Assembly: GCF_003688285.1 (NCBI RefSeq)
Contig: NZ_RCNT01000007.1
Coordinates: forward strand, 62,001-126,000
DNA from: Rhodophyticola porphyridii
GTDB lineage: Bacteria; Pseudomonadota; Alphaproteobacteria; Rhodobacterales; Rhodobacteraceae
Length of the DNA stretch: 64,000 nt
Direction: 5' to 3'
A model generated the notes under the pieces. It was given only the letters and a program-made list of their open reading frames with translations, had not been told where the DNA came from and ran no database searches. Each line of letters begins with the position of its first letter. Positions within the stretch are counted from its first letter, which is position 1. A program made the translations under genes and the position numbers. This document shows positions 17,995 through 30,630 of this stretch, piece by piece.

Positions 17995-18876
17995 CTATCC
18001 AGACACATAATCCGCAGCAGCCTTGACCGCCTGTTTCAGGGCATCTTCCGGAGTGACGCCGCGGGCCTCGGCGGCAATATGGGCGGCCATGAAGGTATCG
18101 CCCGCACCGGTGACCCGCCTTGCATCGACGCGCGGCGGATCGCAGACCAGCACCTCCTTATCGATGCCGAAGGCCGCGCTGCCCGCACCATTCGTCACCA
18201 GAACCCGCCGCGCGCCTGCGGCGAGCATCGCGTTGACGGCCTCCCGGGCGGTGTCCGGCGCTGTACCGGTCAGCAATCCGGCCTCTTCGCAATTCACGTA
18301 AAGCGTGGCGCGCGGATGACCCATCAGGGGTTTCAGGCGTTCGGCCTTTCCGGGCGAGGCGGGCGCGATGCGCAAATCGCCCGCTGCAAAGGCAGGGCTT
18401 TCCGCGATCTCCGACAAAAGCGCCTCCGTCAGGTTGCCGTCGATCGCGATCAGCCCGGACCATGGCGCGCGATGATCACCAAGCCGCCCGTCGCCGAGCG
18501 GGGCCAGTATCCGGGCGCCCGCCGCCTCCAGCGAATGGGCATCCGCAATCGCCGCGATCAGATCGCCCCGCGCCTCGATGGCCATATACTGATCGGTGGG
18601 CAGATCCGGGTCGATCAGCACATGTTCGGTCACAAGGCCCATCTGGCCGCATTCTGCCAGCAGCGCATGGCCTTCAGCATCGCGGCCGACAACCGAGATC
18701 AGGGCGGGCGTCAGGTCGAACCGTCGCAGCGTCATCGCGATATTCAGCGCCACGCCGCCTGGGATCCGGCTGATCCGGCCCGGTTTGTCATTACCCGCGA
18801 CCATCGCCAGATCCGACCGGCCGATCACGTCCCACAGAACCGAACCAATGCACAGGATATCAGGCCGAACACTCAT
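17995..18876 (-). CDS. psuK: PfkB-family kinase, probable pseudouridine kinase
   Basis: A 293-residue ribokinase-fold sugar or nucleoside kinase. The substrate-side [14 protein letters not shown] lies at about residue 36, and the ATP-side [14 protein letters not shown] with the catalytic Asp is near 257. It is the first gene of a two-gene unit with psuG, so pseudouridine is the likely substrate; on sequence alone it could be any PfkB kinase. Divergent from rpsB, which lies 264 bp away. Confidence 0.88.
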   Translation of the reverse strand: MSVRPDILCIGSVLWDVIGRSDLAMVAGNDKPGRISRIPGGVALNIAMTLRRFDLTPALISVVGRDAEGHALLAECGQMGLVTEHVLIDPDLPTDQYMAIEARGDLIAAIADAHSLEAAGARILAPLGDGRLGDHRAPWSGLIAIDGNLTEALLSEIAESPAFAAGDLRIAPASPGKAERLKPLMGHPRATLYVNCEEAGLLTGTAPDTAREAVNAMLAAGARRVLVTNGAGSAAFGIDKEVLVCDPPRVDARRVTGAGDTFMAAHIAAEARGVTPEDALKQAVKAAADYVSG

Positions 18877-19140
18877 CCGGCTTTCCTATCCGCCCGCGTT
18901 CTGCGCGTCCATGCCCCGATGCATCCTTGCGTGTCGAATTCGTCTGCGCGCTGCACCCTTCCGCCCGCCGTGCACTGCCTGGCCAAGCATGGGGCTTGCG
19001 CCCGGCCCCGAAACGGCCTATCTGGCGCGCACTTCACAGGCGAAGGCGGGCCTTCGGGGGAGACATCCCCGTTCGGTCCACCGGTTGGACATCCGTCCTA
19101 TTCCTTCGCCGAGGCGCAAACCGGAAAAGGAACATTGGAC

Positions 19141-19992
19141 ATGGCGCTCCCTGATTTCTCCATGCGTCAGCTCTTGGAAGCTGGCGTTCACTTCGGCCAC
19201 CAGACGCAACGCTGGAACCCCCGCATGGGCGAGTTCATCTATGGCGAGCGCAATGGCATCCACATTCTCGACCTGACCCAGACCGTGCCGATGCTGGACG
19301 CGGCTCTGAACGCCGTGCGGGACACCGTCGCAAAAGGCGGCCGCGTCCTTTTCGTCGGCACCAAGCGTCAGGCGCAGAAACCCATTGCGGATGCCGCAGA
19401 ACGGTGCGCGCAGTTCTACATGAACCACCGCTGGCTGGGCGGAACCCTCACCAACTGGAAAACCGTCTCCAACTCGATCAACCGGCTGAAGCAGATCGAC
19501 GAGGCCATGGAGCAGGGCACCGAGGGCCTGACCAAGAAGGAACGTCTTGGCATGGAACGCGACCAGACCAAGCTGCAGGCCTCCCTTGGCGGCATCCGCG
19601 AAATGGGCGGTCTGCCCGACCTGATTTTCGTGATCGACGTGAACAAGGAAGATCTTGCCATCCTCGAAGCCAAGAAACTGGGCATCCCGGTCGTGGCAGT
19701 GGTCGATACCAACTGTTCCCCCGACGGTGTCGATTACATCATCCCCGGCAATGACGACGCGGCGCGCGCCATCGCGCTCTACTGCGATCTGATCAGCCGT
19801 GCCGCACTTGACGGGATGACCGCACAGATGGAAGGCGCGGGCGTGGATCTGGGCGCGCTTGAAGAGGGCAGCGTCGAAGACGCGCTGACCGAAACGCCGG
19901 CCGAAGCGGCGCCCGCCGTCGAAGAGGCACCTGCCGAGGAGGCCCCGGCTGCCGCAGCCGAGCCCGCCGCCGAGGAAGAGGCAAAGGCCTGA
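19141..19992 (+). CDS. rpsB: 30S ribosomal protein S2
   Basis: A 283-residue small-subunit protein. The core matches S2 ([19 protein letters not shown] at residues 11-29, [11 protein letters not shown], and [19 protein letters not shown]). A tail of about 40 residues rich in Ala and Glu follows the core, longer than in enterobacteria and common in Rhodobacterales. The start at 19141 opens directly on the S2 core; the in-frame open stretch upstream to 17749 is antisense to psuK and psuG. A GAAGG/CCTTC hairpin lies in the leader at about 19040-19055. It is followed by tsf. Confidence 0.96.
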   Translation: MALPDFSMRQLLEAGVHFGHQTQRWNPRMGEFIYGERNGIHILDLTQTVPMLDAALNAVRDTVAKGGRVLFVGTKRQAQKPIADAAERCAQFYMNHRWLGGTLTNWKTVSNSINRLKQIDEAMEQGTEGLTKKERLGMERDQTKLQASLGGIREMGGLPDLIFVIDVNKEDLAILEAKKLGIPVVAVVDTNCSPDGVDYIIPGNDDAARAIALYCDLISRAALDGMTAQMEGAGVDLGALEEGSVEDALTETPAEAAPAVEEAPAEEAPAAAAEPAAEEEAKA

Positions 19993-20015
19993 GGGCCGTC
20001 ACGCCACTGACATCT

Positions 20016-20035
20016 GGGCCGGGTACGCCCGGCCC
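20016..20035 (+). other. Hairpin between rpsB and tsf
   Basis: GGGCCGGG pairs with CCCGGCCC around a TACG tetraloop, 24 bases after the rpsB stop and 36 bases before tsf. There is no U-run, so it is not a classic terminator. It may adjust the S2:EF-Ts ratio by partial termination or by protecting the upstream message. Confidence 0.6.
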
Positions 20036-20071
20036 ATCCGCCGCATACGACAAGATCAGGAGATCACTCCC

Positions 20072-20950
20072 ATGGCGATTACCGCTGCAATGGTGAAAGA
20101 GCTGCGCGACAGCACGGGCGCAGGCATGATGGACGCCAAAAAGGCGTTGACCGAAACCGATGGCGACATGGAGGCAGCCGTCGACTGGCTGCGCACCAAG
20201 GGTCTGGCCAAGGCGGCCAAGAAATCCGGCCGTACCGCTGCCGAGGGCCTTGTGGCCGTCGCAGTTGACGGTGGCACCGGCGTCGCCGTCGAAGTCAACT
20301 CCGAGACCGATTTCGTGGCCAAAAACGCCGAGTTTCAGGACATGGTTGCACGCATCGCGGCAGCGGCCACCGGCGCCGACGACCTGGAGGCGCTGAAAGG
20401 CAGTGATCTTGGTGGCAAGACCGTCGAGGAGACCGTCACCGCGAAGATCGCCACCATCGGCGAAAACATGGCGCTGCGGCGGATGGAAAAACTGTCCGGC
20501 GACAAGGTCGTGTCCTATGTGCATAACGCCGCCGCCGAGGGTATGGGCAAGATCGGCGTTCTGGTCGCCATGACCGGCAGTGACGAGGGCTTTGCCCGTC
20601 AGGTTGCCATGCATGTGGCCGCCGTGAACCCCGCCTCCCTCTCCGAAGCCGATCTGGACCCTGCGTTCGTCGAGAAAGAGAAGCAGGTCCAGATGGATAT
20701 CGCCCGGGAAAGCGGCAAGCCCGAAGCCGTGATCGAAAAGATGATCGTGGGCCGGATGAAGAAATTCCTGTCCGAGGTCACGCTCCTCAATCAGGCATTC
20801 GTGGTGAACCCGGACCTGACGGTCGGCGCCGCCGCCAAGGAGGCGGGCGTCGAGATCACCGGCTTCGTCCGGCTTGAGGTCGGCGAAGGTATCGAGAAGG
20901 TCGAGGAAGATTTCGCCGCCGAGGTCGCCAAAACCGCAGCCGGGGGCTGA
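20072..20950 (+). CDS. tsf: Elongation factor Ts
   Basis: A 292-residue guanine nucleotide exchange factor for EF-Tu. The N-terminal module reads [21 protein letters not shown] at about 7-27, and [13 protein letters not shown] follows at about 88-100 with the EF-Tu contact motif. Length is normal. It follows rpsB by 79 bp on the same strand, the usual rpsB-tsf arrangement, and is closed by a strong terminator. An AGGAG lies 10 bases before the ATG. Confidence 0.97.
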   Translation: MAITAAMVKELRDSTGAGMMDAKKALTETDGDMEAAVDWLRTKGLAKAAKKSGRTAAEGLVAVAVDGGTGVAVEVNSETDFVAKNAEFQDMVARIAAAATGADDLEALKGSDLGGKTVEETVTAKIATIGENMALRRMEKLSGDKVVSYVHNAAAEGMGKIGVLVAMTGSDEGFARQVAMHVAAVNPASLSEADLDPAFVEKEKQVQMDIARESGKPEAVIEKMIVGRMKKFLSEVTLLNQAFVVNPDLTVGAAAKEAGVEITGFVRLEVGEGIEKVEEDFAAEVAKTAAGG

Positions 20951-20980
20951 AATCCGTAGCAGACAGCGGGTAACAAAAGA

Positions 20981-21012
20981 AACGGCGCTGCCAGGGACAA
21001 GGCAGCGCCGTT
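20981..21012 (+). terminator. Rho-independent terminator after tsf
   Basis: AACGGCGCTGCC (20981-20992) pairs over 12 bp with GGCAGCGCCGTT (21001-21012) around an 8-nt loop. A weak U-rich tail (CTTAT) follows. It ends the rpsB-tsf transcript. Confidence 0.85.
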
Positions 21013-23461
<2,449 letters not shown>

Positions 23462-23534
23462 GCCATCCGGCTTTCCTCCCGGCTCAAATCCGCATATCCT
23501 GTGACCTCCGCGCCCTCGCGACAAGGTTTCCCGC

Positions 23535-24803
23535 ATGAAAGACCTGACCGACAACATTCCCGCCCTGATGGCCGATATCGGCCAGCGCGCCAAGGCCGCC
23601 GCCCAGGAGCTGGCCTTTGCCTCCCCAGACGCAAAGCGGGCGGCGCTGGAGGCCGCGGCCGATGCGATCCGGGCGCGTCGCGACGAGATCGTCGCCGCCA
23701 ATGCGCGGGATATGGAGCATGCGCGGGACAAAGGGCTGAGTGCGGCACTTCTCGACCGGCTGATGCTGGATGCGGCCCGTGTGCAAGGCATCGTGGACGG
23801 GGTGCGCGCGGTCGCCGCGCAGACCGACCCCGTGGGTCAGATCATCACCGAATGGGACATGGAGAGCGGGCTGCATATCAGCCGCGTGCGCACGCCCATT
23901 GGCGTGATCGGCGTGATCTACGAGTCCCGCCCGAATGTCACTGCGGATGCAGGTGCGCTTTGCCTGAAATCGGGCAATGCTGTGATCCTGCGGGGCGGCT
24001 CGGAGAGCTTTCATTCCTCGGCGGTGCTGGTGGAATGCCTGAAGGACGGGCTGCGCGCGGCGGGGCTGCCGGACGACGCAGTGCAGCGTGTGCCCACCCG
24101 CGACCGGGCAGCCGTCCAGGAGCTGCTGACGATGACCGATACGGTCGATGTGATCGTGCCGCGTGGCGGCAGGACACTGGTGGACCTCGTCCAGCGGGAA
24201 GCGCGCGTACCGGTTTTCGCCCATCTCGAAGGTATATGCCATATCTATATCGATGCGGCGGCAGACCCCGAAAAGGCGCTGAAGATCACTCTGAATGCGA
24301 AAACCCGGCGCACCGGTATCTGCGGCGCAGCGGAATGCCTGCTGATCCATCGCGACGTGGTCGACACGATCGGGCAGGGCGTGATCAAGGCGTTGCTGAA
24401 CGCCAAGGTGGAGGTGCGCGTGGATGAGACCCTGGCCGGGATCGAGGGTACCGTGCCCGCCGGCCCCGACGATTGGGGGCGTGAATTTCTGGACATGATC
24501 ATCGCCGCGCGGGTGGTCGACGATATCGACGGGGCCATTGCCCATATCCGCACCTTCGGCTCGAACCATACCGACGCGATCGTCACCGAAGACAATGCTG
24601 CCGCGCTGCGGTTTTTCACCCGGCTGGACAGCGCGATCCTGATGCATAATGCCTCAACCCAGTTTGCCGATGGCGGTGAATTCGGCATGGGCGCCGAAAT
24701 CGGGATTGCCACGGGCAAGCTGCACGCCCGCGGGCCGGTCGGGGCGGAACAACTGACCTCCTTCAAGTATCTGGTAAGGGGCGATGGCACTGTGCGGCCC
24801 TGA
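23535..24803 (+). CDS. proA: Gamma-glutamyl phosphate reductase
   Basis: A 422-residue NADPH-dependent enzyme that reduces glutamyl 5-phosphate to glutamate semialdehyde. The family segment [20 protein letters not shown] lies near 121-140, PRGGRTL near 212, and the catalytic cysteine in [11 protein letters not shown] near 258. [15 protein letters not shown] sits near the C-terminus. It follows proB by 73 bp and probably shares its transcript. Length and motifs are complete. Confidence 0.96.
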   Translation: MKDLTDNIPALMADIGQRAKAAAQELAFASPDAKRAALEAAADAIRARRDEIVAANARDMEHARDKGLSAALLDRLMLDAARVQGIVDGVRAVAAQTDPVGQIITEWDMESGLHISRVRTPIGVIGVIYESRPNVTADAGALCLKSGNAVILRGGSESFHSSAVLVECLKDGLRAAGLPDDAVQRVPTRDRAAVQELLTMTDTVDVIVPRGGRTLVDLVQREARVPVFAHLEGICHIYIDAAADPEKALKITLNAKTRRTGICGAAECLLIHRDVVDTIGQGVIKALLNAKVEVRVDETLAGIEGTVPAGPDDWGREFLDMIIAARVVDDIDGAIAHIRTFGSNHTDAIVTEDNAAALRFFTRLDSAILMHNASTQFADGGEFGMGAEIGIATGKLHARGPVGAEQLTSFKYLVRGDGTVRP

Positions 24804-24915
24804 TCGCGCAGGGCCCGCCGCCTGAAAAACACTGGCCCGGGCGCAACCGCCTCGCTAGTCGCCCCCATGGGCCGGTGACAACCGACATCTCTTTGCCTTG
24901 TTCAGGATGACCGAT

Positions 24916-26103
24916 ATGGAAGATCGCCCCAATTCCACGCCCAGCACCCTTGTGCGCCGAACGGCCTTTCCCGACAGCGTAAGCCGCGCCGTCGTCACGC
25001 CGCTGCAACCCTCCGTCGTCTATGCCTCGCCATCGCCCGACGCGCTGGACGCGCAATACGAAGGCACCGCGAAGGGCTACACCTATGCGCGGGAAGGTCA
25101 CCCGAATGCCGAGGTGCTGGCCAGCAAGATCGACATGCTGGAAGGGGCCGAGGGCGGCTTGATCGTCGGGTCCGGCATGGCGGCGGTTGCCGCAGTTCTG
25201 ATGGGCCTGCTGAAAGCCGGGGATCATGTTGTGGGAGGTGACCAGCTTTACGGCCGGTCCCTGCGGATGCTGACGCAGGATCTGCCGCGCTTCGGGATCA
25301 ATGCGACGTTTGCCGACCCGACCGATGCCGAAGCGATGGCCGCCGCGATCAGGCCGGAAACGCGGCTGATCCTTGTAGAGGTCGTCTCCAACCCGACGCT
25401 GCGCGTGGCCGATATGGAGGGGATTGCCGCCCTTGCCCGGGATCGCGGCGTACTCTTGATGGTGGACAACACCTTCACCACGCCGATCGGCTACAAGCCC
25501 TTCGATCACGGTGCCGATCTGGTGATCCATTCGGTGACAAAACTGCTGGCCGGGCATTCCGATGTGACGCTTGGTTATGCGGCTGCAAGAAACCCTGAAC
25601 ATCGCAGGGCGATCTATGATTTCGCCACGACCGCGGGCATGACGCCCAGCCCCTATGATTGCTGGATGGCCGAGCGGGGGCTTTATACCTTTCCGCTCCG
25701 CTTTGGCCGGGCGGAGGCCAATGCGCGCGCCCTTGCCGACCATCTGGCGCAGCTTCCGGGCGTGGAGACGGTGATCTATCCGGGCCGGCGCGACCACCCT
25801 GACCATGCGCGCGCCCGGAGCCTGTTGGGCGGGCGCGATGGCAACATGCTCAGCTTCGTCATCGGCGGCGGCCGCGCCGAGGCCAACCGCATGATCGAGG
25901 CTGTGCCGCAACTGGCCTTTGCGCCGACGCTCGGCGATGTGGGCACAACGGTGTCCCACCCGGCCAGTTCCTCCCATCGGGCGCTGACGCCGGGCGCGCG
26001 GGAGGCGCTTGGCATGACCGAGGGGTTTTTCCGCGTCTCGGTCGGGATCGAGGAGATCGATCTGCTCAAGGCCGATTTCTCGCAGGCGCTTGGCGCGCTC
26101 TGA
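24916..26103 (+). CDS. Trans-sulfuration family PLP enzyme (cystathionine/methionine gamma-lyase type)
   Basis: A 395-residue Cys/Met metabolism PLP-dependent enzyme. The PLP lysine is K209 in SVTKLLAGHSDV, MVDNTFTTP precedes it with the PLP-ring Asp, and YTYAREGHPNAEVLASKI carries the phosphate-binding Tyr and Arg. It could be a cystathionine gamma-lyase, a methionine gamma-lyase or an O-acylhomoserine sulfhydrylase; the motifs do not separate these. The ATG at 24916 was chosen because AGGA lies 8 bases upstream; a TTG at 24898 and ATG at 24907 are alternatives. It stands alone between proA and a divergent hypothetical gene. Confidence 0.9.
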   Translation: MEDRPNSTPSTLVRRTAFPDSVSRAVVTPLQPSVVYASPSPDALDAQYEGTAKGYTYAREGHPNAEVLASKIDMLEGAEGGLIVGSGMAAVAAVLMGLLKAGDHVVGGDQLYGRSLRMLTQDLPRFGINATFADPTDAEAMAAAIRPETRLILVEVVSNPTLRVADMEGIAALARDRGVLLMVDNTFTTPIGYKPFDHGADLVIHSVTKLLAGHSDVTLGYAAARNPEHRRAIYDFATTAGMTPSPYDCWMAERGLYTFPLRFGRAEANARALADHLAQLPGVETVIYPGRRDHPDHARARSLLGGRDGNMLSFVIGGGRAEANRMIEAVPQLAFAPTLGDVGTTVSHPASSSHRALTPGAREALGMTEGFFRVSVGIEEIDLLKADFSQALGAL

Positions 26104-26118
26104 GGCATTGCCCCGCCG

Positions 26119-26562
26119 CTAAAGCGCGTGCAGCGGGGATGAGCCGTCCAGCACCACGACGTCGAAACTGAGATCCGGGGCCAGCGCCGCCACCTCGCGC
26201 CGGATCAGATTTGCGCTTGGCAGCGTGTCCACCAATGCAAGGTAGCGACCGCGAAAACCCGCCTCGCTCAGATATCGGGCCATATCGATCGCATCGAAGA
26301 CCTCCGTCACCAGAGGCGACAGGACAAGCGCGGGCGCATCGGGCCCGGACAGGACCGCGTCCCGCAGATGATCGTAGGAAATGGCGATCATGTCGCAGTC
26401 CGGATCGCGCAGATGGCGCGGCAGGCGGTCAATGACTTCGGGCGTCAGCGCCACGGCATAAATCCGGCGCAACCGCTGGTCGGTTGCACCGCTGGCGGCG
26501 GCGCGGTCGCTGCGCCGTCTGATCGGGCCGTCCATCATGTGTCTGTTCATGCCTTTCGGCAT
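26119..26562 (-). CDS. Hypothetical protein conserved beside phoR
   Basis: A 147-residue soluble protein that I do not recognise. After a basic start (PIRRRSDRAAASGATDQ) it shows alternating short strands and helices ending in FDVVVLDGSSPLHAL. The overall layout (IYAVALTPEV, ALVLSPLVTEVFDAIDMARYL, GRYLALVD) resembles a receiver- or Rossmann-like alpha/beta domain without clear catalytic acids. An ATG at 26550 is an alternative start. It is divergent from phoR, so it may share the intervening control region, but nothing ties it to phosphate control. Confidence 0.7.
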   Translation of the reverse strand: MPKGMNRHMMDGPIRRRSDRAAASGATDQRLRRIYAVALTPEVIDRLPRHLRDPDCDMIAISYDHLRDAVLSGPDAPALVLSPLVTEVFDAIDMARYLSEAGFRGRYLALVDTLPSANLIRREVAALAPDLSFDVVVLDGSSPLHAL

Positions 26563-26827
26563 GTCCTCCGGTCGATCTGCCAGGGACGGGCAGCGGGGGT
26601 TTGCGGACCCGGTCTGAAGGACCCCTCCCGCCGCTCGGTTGCAGATGAAGGGGAACTAGCGCCTGACCCGCGCGGGGAAAGAGCTGCGGACTCACTTTTT
26701 CGCGAAATGCTCCTCTGCATCGGGCCCGACGGGGCAGGGGTCTGGGCAGACATTGTGAAGCGCACAGAAAATCGCTATCGCGGCCGGTGACGCCGCCTGC
26801 CTGCATTTCGCTCCGAGAGGCCCCACC

Positions 26828-27874
26828 ATGCCCTATGTCATTGCCGGCAATCTGCTGGAGACCGTGCCCGAGCCCATGGTGCTGCTTGATACCGAGGGCA
26901 CCATCGCAGGCGCAAACACGCCCGCCCGCGCCCTTCTGGGGGACTGGATACGGGGGCGCAACTATGTCACCGCCCTGCGCCAGCCCGCGCTTCTGAGCCG
27001 GATCGAAGCCGCGTTCGAAAATGGCACCGGCAGCGAGGCGCGCTTCGTTCAGAGCGATCAGGCCGGGGAGACCGTGTTCCGGGTCACGATCCGGCCGGTC
27101 ACCAAGTCCACCGTGCGCTATGACGGCGTGTTGCTGCATTTTCAGGATATCACCCATCTGCGCGAGGCCGAGGAGATGCGTCGGGATTTCGTCGCCAATG
27201 TCAGTCATGAGTTGCGCACACCGCTGACTGCGATTCTGGGGTTCATAGAAACGCTGAGGGGTCCGGCCCGCAACGACGCGGTCGCGCAGGAGCGGTTTCT
27301 GGGCATCATGGAGGACGAAGCCAGGCGGATGAACCGCATGATCCAGGATCTGCTCTCGCTCAGCCGGGTGGAGGGGCAGGAGCGCATGCGCCCGCAGGAA
27401 ACCGTCGATCTGGCAGATGTGCTGAGCGGCGTCGTGGCTTCGCTGAAACCCGGAGCCGAGGAGACGGGCAATCAGTTGCAGATAGACGGGGAAGGGGGGC
27501 CGCTTCCGGTGACCGGCGATGCCGATCAGCTGACGCAGGTGTTCCTGAACCTGACGGAAAATGCGCTCAAATATGGCGGCGGCGGGCGGCCCGTCATTCT
27601 GCGGGCCAGCCGGACCATGGGGACCGGGACGATGAAGGGGCCCGTGATCCGGGTGGATGTGATCGACCGCGGCGACGGGATCGACCCGCTTCACCTGCCG
27701 CGCCTGACCGAACGATTCTACCGCGTCGATACCCACCGCAGCCGGGACATGGGCGGCACCGGACTGGGCCTTGCGATCGTGAAACATATCGTCAACCGGC
27801 ACCGCGGGCGGCTGCGAATTTCGAGCGAACCGGGGCAGGGCAGCGTCTTTTCGGTCATCTTGCCAACGAGTTGA
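26828..27874 (+). CDS. phoR: Phosphate regulon sensor histidine kinase PhoR, soluble form
   Basis: A 348-residue two-component kinase that phosphorylates PhoB when phosphate is low. It opens directly on a PAS domain (about 8-110), then HisKA with phospho-acceptor H127 (NVSHELRTPL) and a HATPase domain with NLTENALKY near 240 and GGTGLGLAIV near 305. Unlike enterobacterial PhoR it has no transmembrane segments, so it must be recruited by PhoU or the Pst complex. It heads the pst-pho cluster, whose products follow in one direction to phoB. Confidence 0.94.
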   Translation: MPYVIAGNLLETVPEPMVLLDTEGTIAGANTPARALLGDWIRGRNYVTALRQPALLSRIEAAFENGTGSEARFVQSDQAGETVFRVTIRPVTKSTVRYDGVLLHFQDITHLREAEEMRRDFVANVSHELRTPLTAILGFIETLRGPARNDAVAQERFLGIMEDEARRMNRMIQDLLSLSRVEGQERMRPQETVDLADVLSGVVASLKPGAEETGNQLQIDGEGGPLPVTGDADQLTQVFLNLTENALKYGGGGRPVILRASRTMGTGTMKGPVIRVDVIDRGDGIDPLHLPRLTERFYRVDTHRSRDMGGTGLGLAIVKHIVNRHRGRLRISSEPGQGSVFSVILPTS

Positions 27875-27935
27875 ATCGTCCTGTGCGGCGGACGACCGGG
27901 AATGTCGGCGATGGGCCCGAGGGACGCCGGCGGCA

Positions 27936-27968
27936 GTGTCATAAAACCGTTACGAAGCTGTCACAAAA
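27936..27968 (+). promoter_or_regulatory. PHO box upstream of pstS
   Basis: Three contiguous 11-bp units, GTGTCATAAAA, CCGTTACGAAG and CTGTCACAAAA, begin 122 bases before the pstS start. The first and third match the CTGTCAT-type PhoB half-site with A-rich spacers; the middle one is degenerate. It is the expected site of PhoB activation of pstS and the genes behind it. Confidence 0.85.
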
Positions 27969-28057
27969 GCATTGCGTGGCCCCGATACCTGCCGGGGGGA
28001 GAGCGTGTGATACCTGCACGTTCGCGACGATCTGAAACCCTAGGGGAGTCTCCTTAC

Positions 28058-29089
28058 ATGTCACTTGCTAAACTGACCGTATCCGCGCTGGCTATTGCCG
28101 CCGTTTCGGCCACTGCCGCTGTCGCTCAAAGCCGCGACAACGTGCAGATCGCAGGCTCGTCCACCGTGCTGCCTTATGCGGCCATCGTGGCGGAAGCTTT
28201 CGGTGAAAACTTCGAATTCCCGACCCCGGTTGTCGAATCCGGCGGCTCCTCCACCGGTCTGCGCCGCTTCTGCGAAGGTGTTGGCGAAAACACCATCGAC
28301 ATCGCCAACGCCTCCCGCTCGATCCGTGAAAACGAAATCGCGACCTGCGCCGAGAACGGCGTGACCGACATCATCGAAGTCCGCATCGGCTATGACGGGA
28401 TCGTGTTCGCCAGCGACATCGACGGCAACTCCTTCGAGTTCACGCCCGAGCACTGGTATCTGGCGCTGGCCGCCGAACTGCCGGTTGACGGTGCGCTGGT
28501 TGCCAACCCGAACACCAACTGGTCCGAAGTGGGCGACCTTCCGGATCAGGCCATCGCGGCCTACATCCCGGGCACCCGTCACGGCACCCGCGAGGTGTTC
28601 GAGGAAAACGTGATCCTGCAGGGCTGTGAAGACAGCGGCGCGATGGAAGCGATCATGGAGATCAATGGCGGCGACGAAGACGCGGCCGAAGAAACCTGCA
28701 TGGCGATCCGCACCGATGGCGTCTCCACCGATATCGATGGCGACTATACCGAAACGCTGGCCCGCATCTCCGCCAACCCCGAAGGCATCGGCGTGTTCGG
28801 TCTGGCCTTCTACGAGAACAACACGGACCGTCTGCAGGTTGCCACCATGTCCGGTGTCGAGCCGACCGTGGAAACCATCTCCACCGGCGAATATCCGGTT
28901 TCGCGCCCGCTGTTTTTCTACATCAAGGCAGCGCATATCGGCGTGATCCCCGGCCTGAAGGAATTCGCCTCCTTCTTCGTGTCCGACGATATCGCAGGCC
29001 CGTTCGGCCCGCTGGCCGCCTATGGCCTCGTCTCCGACCCCGAACTGGCCGAGACCCAGGCCAAGATCGAAAACGAAGAGACAATGTAA
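28058..29089 (+). CDS. pstS: Phosphate-binding periplasmic protein PstS
   Basis: A 343-residue high-affinity phosphate-binding protein. The signal peptide is cleaved after AAVA near residue 23, and the mature start QIAGSSTVLPYA plus ESGGSSTGLRRF is the phosphate-contact region of the PstS/SphX type. An AGGGGAG lies 14-8 bases before the ATG at 28058; the open frame upstream to 27902 runs through the PHO box. Codon use is more restricted than in the neighbours, as expected for a highly expressed protein. A strong hairpin follows the gene. Confidence 0.95.
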   Translation: MSLAKLTVSALAIAAVSATAAVAQSRDNVQIAGSSTVLPYAAIVAEAFGENFEFPTPVVESGGSSTGLRRFCEGVGENTIDIANASRSIRENEIATCAENGVTDIIEVRIGYDGIVFASDIDGNSFEFTPEHWYLALAAELPVDGALVANPNTNWSEVGDLPDQAIAAYIPGTRHGTREVFEENVILQGCEDSGAMEAIMEINGGDEDAAEETCMAIRTDGVSTDIDGDYTETLARISANPEGIGVFGLAFYENNTDRLQVATMSGVEPTVETISTGEYPVSRPLFFYIKAAHIGVIPGLKEFASFFVSDDIAGPFGPLAAYGLVSDPELAETQAKIENEETM

Positions 29090-29104
29090 GCTAGGCTTGC
29101 AACC

Positions 29105-29134
29105 GGCGGGGCGGCGCGTTTCCGCGGCCCCGCC
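29105..29134 (+). other. Stem-loop between pstS and pstC
   Basis: GGCGGGGC pairs with GCCCCGCC, and an inner CGCG-TTTC-CGCG stem continues it, 16 bases after the pstS stop. No T-run follows. Such a structure can protect the pstS message or partly stop transcription, giving more binding protein than permease. Confidence 0.7.
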
Positions 29135-29166
29135 AATCCTGTTTCCCGATCCCGAAAGTCAACTAT

Positions 29167-30630
29167 ATGCCACTGCTTTGGATCCTTGTGATCGTCCTGT
29201 GCCTTGGGGTTGCGGGCTATGTTCTCGGCCGGCAGCGCGCCATGGCCAGTGCAGGGGGCGACCGTCGCATTCTGCATTCGCTCCCCAGCTATTACGGGGC
29301 CAATGTCTCGATCTTCACGATTGTGCCCGCGCTTCTGGTACTGACCATCTGGCTTTTCGTGCAGCCGGTGGTGATCGAGCGGCAGGTGACGTCCATGATC
29401 ACCGATACGGCGATCGAGGATGCCGGATCGCGCGGTCTGGTGATGACCGATGTGCGCCGCGTGGCCGAAGGGCTGGAAGTGGCGATCGAGCAGGGCGCGC
29501 TGACCAGCGAGGAAGCGCAGAACATCCGCACCGAGTTCACCAATGTCCGGTCGCGTCTGGGCGAGGTCGGTGTGGCGCTTGGCGGCGAGGTGACGCCGGA
29601 AGTGCTGGATGCCGCGCAGCGCTACCGCGAGCTGAACCGGATCGGCAACCAGATGATGACCATCGTCGTGCTGATCCTGGCCGCACTCGGTCTGGGCTAT
29701 GCCTATGCCCGCACCCATCAGGAATTTCGTGCCCGCAACACGGTTGAATACGCGATACTCACGATCCTCGTCCTTGCGTCCACCATCGCCATTCTGACCA
29801 CCGTCGGCATTGTGCTGTCGATGCTGTTCGAGACATTCAACTTCTTCCAGCTCTACCCCGCGCAGGATTTCTTCTTCGGAACCGAATGGGCGCCGACCTT
29901 CGAAAGCGATGCGTCCGAACTGGGCCTGCTTCCGCTGTTATGGGGCACGATGTATGTATCGGTCATCGCGCTTCTCGTGGCGGTGCCGATCGGGCTTTTT
30001 GCCGCGATCTACATGGCGGAGTATGCCAGCGCCCGGGTCCGTTCCTTCGCCAAGCCGCTGATCGAGATCCTGGCCGGCATCCCGACCATCGTGTACGGCC
30101 TTTTCGCCCTGATCACCGTCGGCCCGCTTCTGCGCGACTACTTCGCCGAACCGCTTGGGCTTGGCACCTCCTCCTCCTCGGTGATGACCGCGGGGATCGT
30201 GATGGGCATCATGCTGATCCCGTTCGTCTCCTCGCTGTCCGACGATATCATCAACGCCGTGCCGCAATCGCTCAGGGATGGCAGCTTCGGCCTTGGCGCG
30301 ACCCATTCGGAAACCGTAAAGCAGGTGATCCTGCCGGCTGCGCTGCCGGGCATCGTGGGGGCGATCCTGCTCGCCGCGAGCCGCGCCATCGGAGAGACGA
30401 TGATCGTGGTCCTCGGGGCAGGGGCGGCCGCCCGGCTGGACCTGAACCCGTTCGAGGCCATGACCACCGTCACTGTCAAGATCGTGGGTCAGCTGACCGG
30501 CGACACCGATTTCTCCAGTCCCGAGGCGCTGGTCGCCTTTGCTCTGGGTCTCACCCTTTTCGTCATCACGCTCGGGCTGAACGTGATGGCACTCTATATC
30601 GTGCGCAGATACCGGGAGCAGTACGAATGA
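29167..30630 (+). CDS. pstC: Phosphate ABC transporter permease PstC
   Basis: A 487-residue inner-membrane subunit. The N-terminal third (two helices and a soluble loop, residues 1-190) is an extension seen in alphaproteobacterial PstC. The transport domain follows, with the ABC permease motif EILAGIPTIVYGLFA near 298 and a second cytoplasmic loop ATHSETVKQVILPAALPGIVG near 380, which contacts PstB. It ends in an ATGA overlap with pstA. It forms the transmembrane channel together with PstA. Confidence 0.94.
   Translation: MPLLWILVIVLCLGVAGYVLGRQRAMASAGGDRRILHSLPSYYGANVSIFTIVPALLVLTIWLFVQPVVIERQVTSMITDTAIEDAGSRGLVMTDVRRVAEGLEVAIEQGALTSEEAQNIRTEFTNVRSRLGEVGVALGGEVTPEVLDAAQRYRELNRIGNQMMTIVVLILAALGLGYAYARTHQEFRARNTVEYAILTILVLASTIAILTTVGIVLSMLFETFNFFQLYPAQDFFFGTEWAPTFESDASELGLLPLLWGTMYVSVIALLVAVPIGLFAAIYMAEYASARVRSFAKPLIEILAGIPTIVYGLFALITVGPLLRDYFAEPLGLGTSSSSVMTAGIVMGIMLIPFVSSLSDDIINAVPQSLRDGSFGLGATHSETVKQVILPAALPGIVGAILLAASRAIGETMIVVLGAGAAARLDLNPFEAMTTVTVKIVGQLTGDTDFSSPEALVAFALGLTLFVITLGLNVMALYIVRRYREQYE

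Noticed and set aside
17749-19140. Very long plus-strand frame upstream of rpsB
   Set aside because: It is antisense to psuG and psuK, has no family motifs, and is open only because of high GC and codon bias; rpsB starts at 19141.
29886-30626. Plus-strand frame upstream of pstA
   Set aside because: It reads pstC out of frame; the ATGA overlap at 30627 is the real pstA start.
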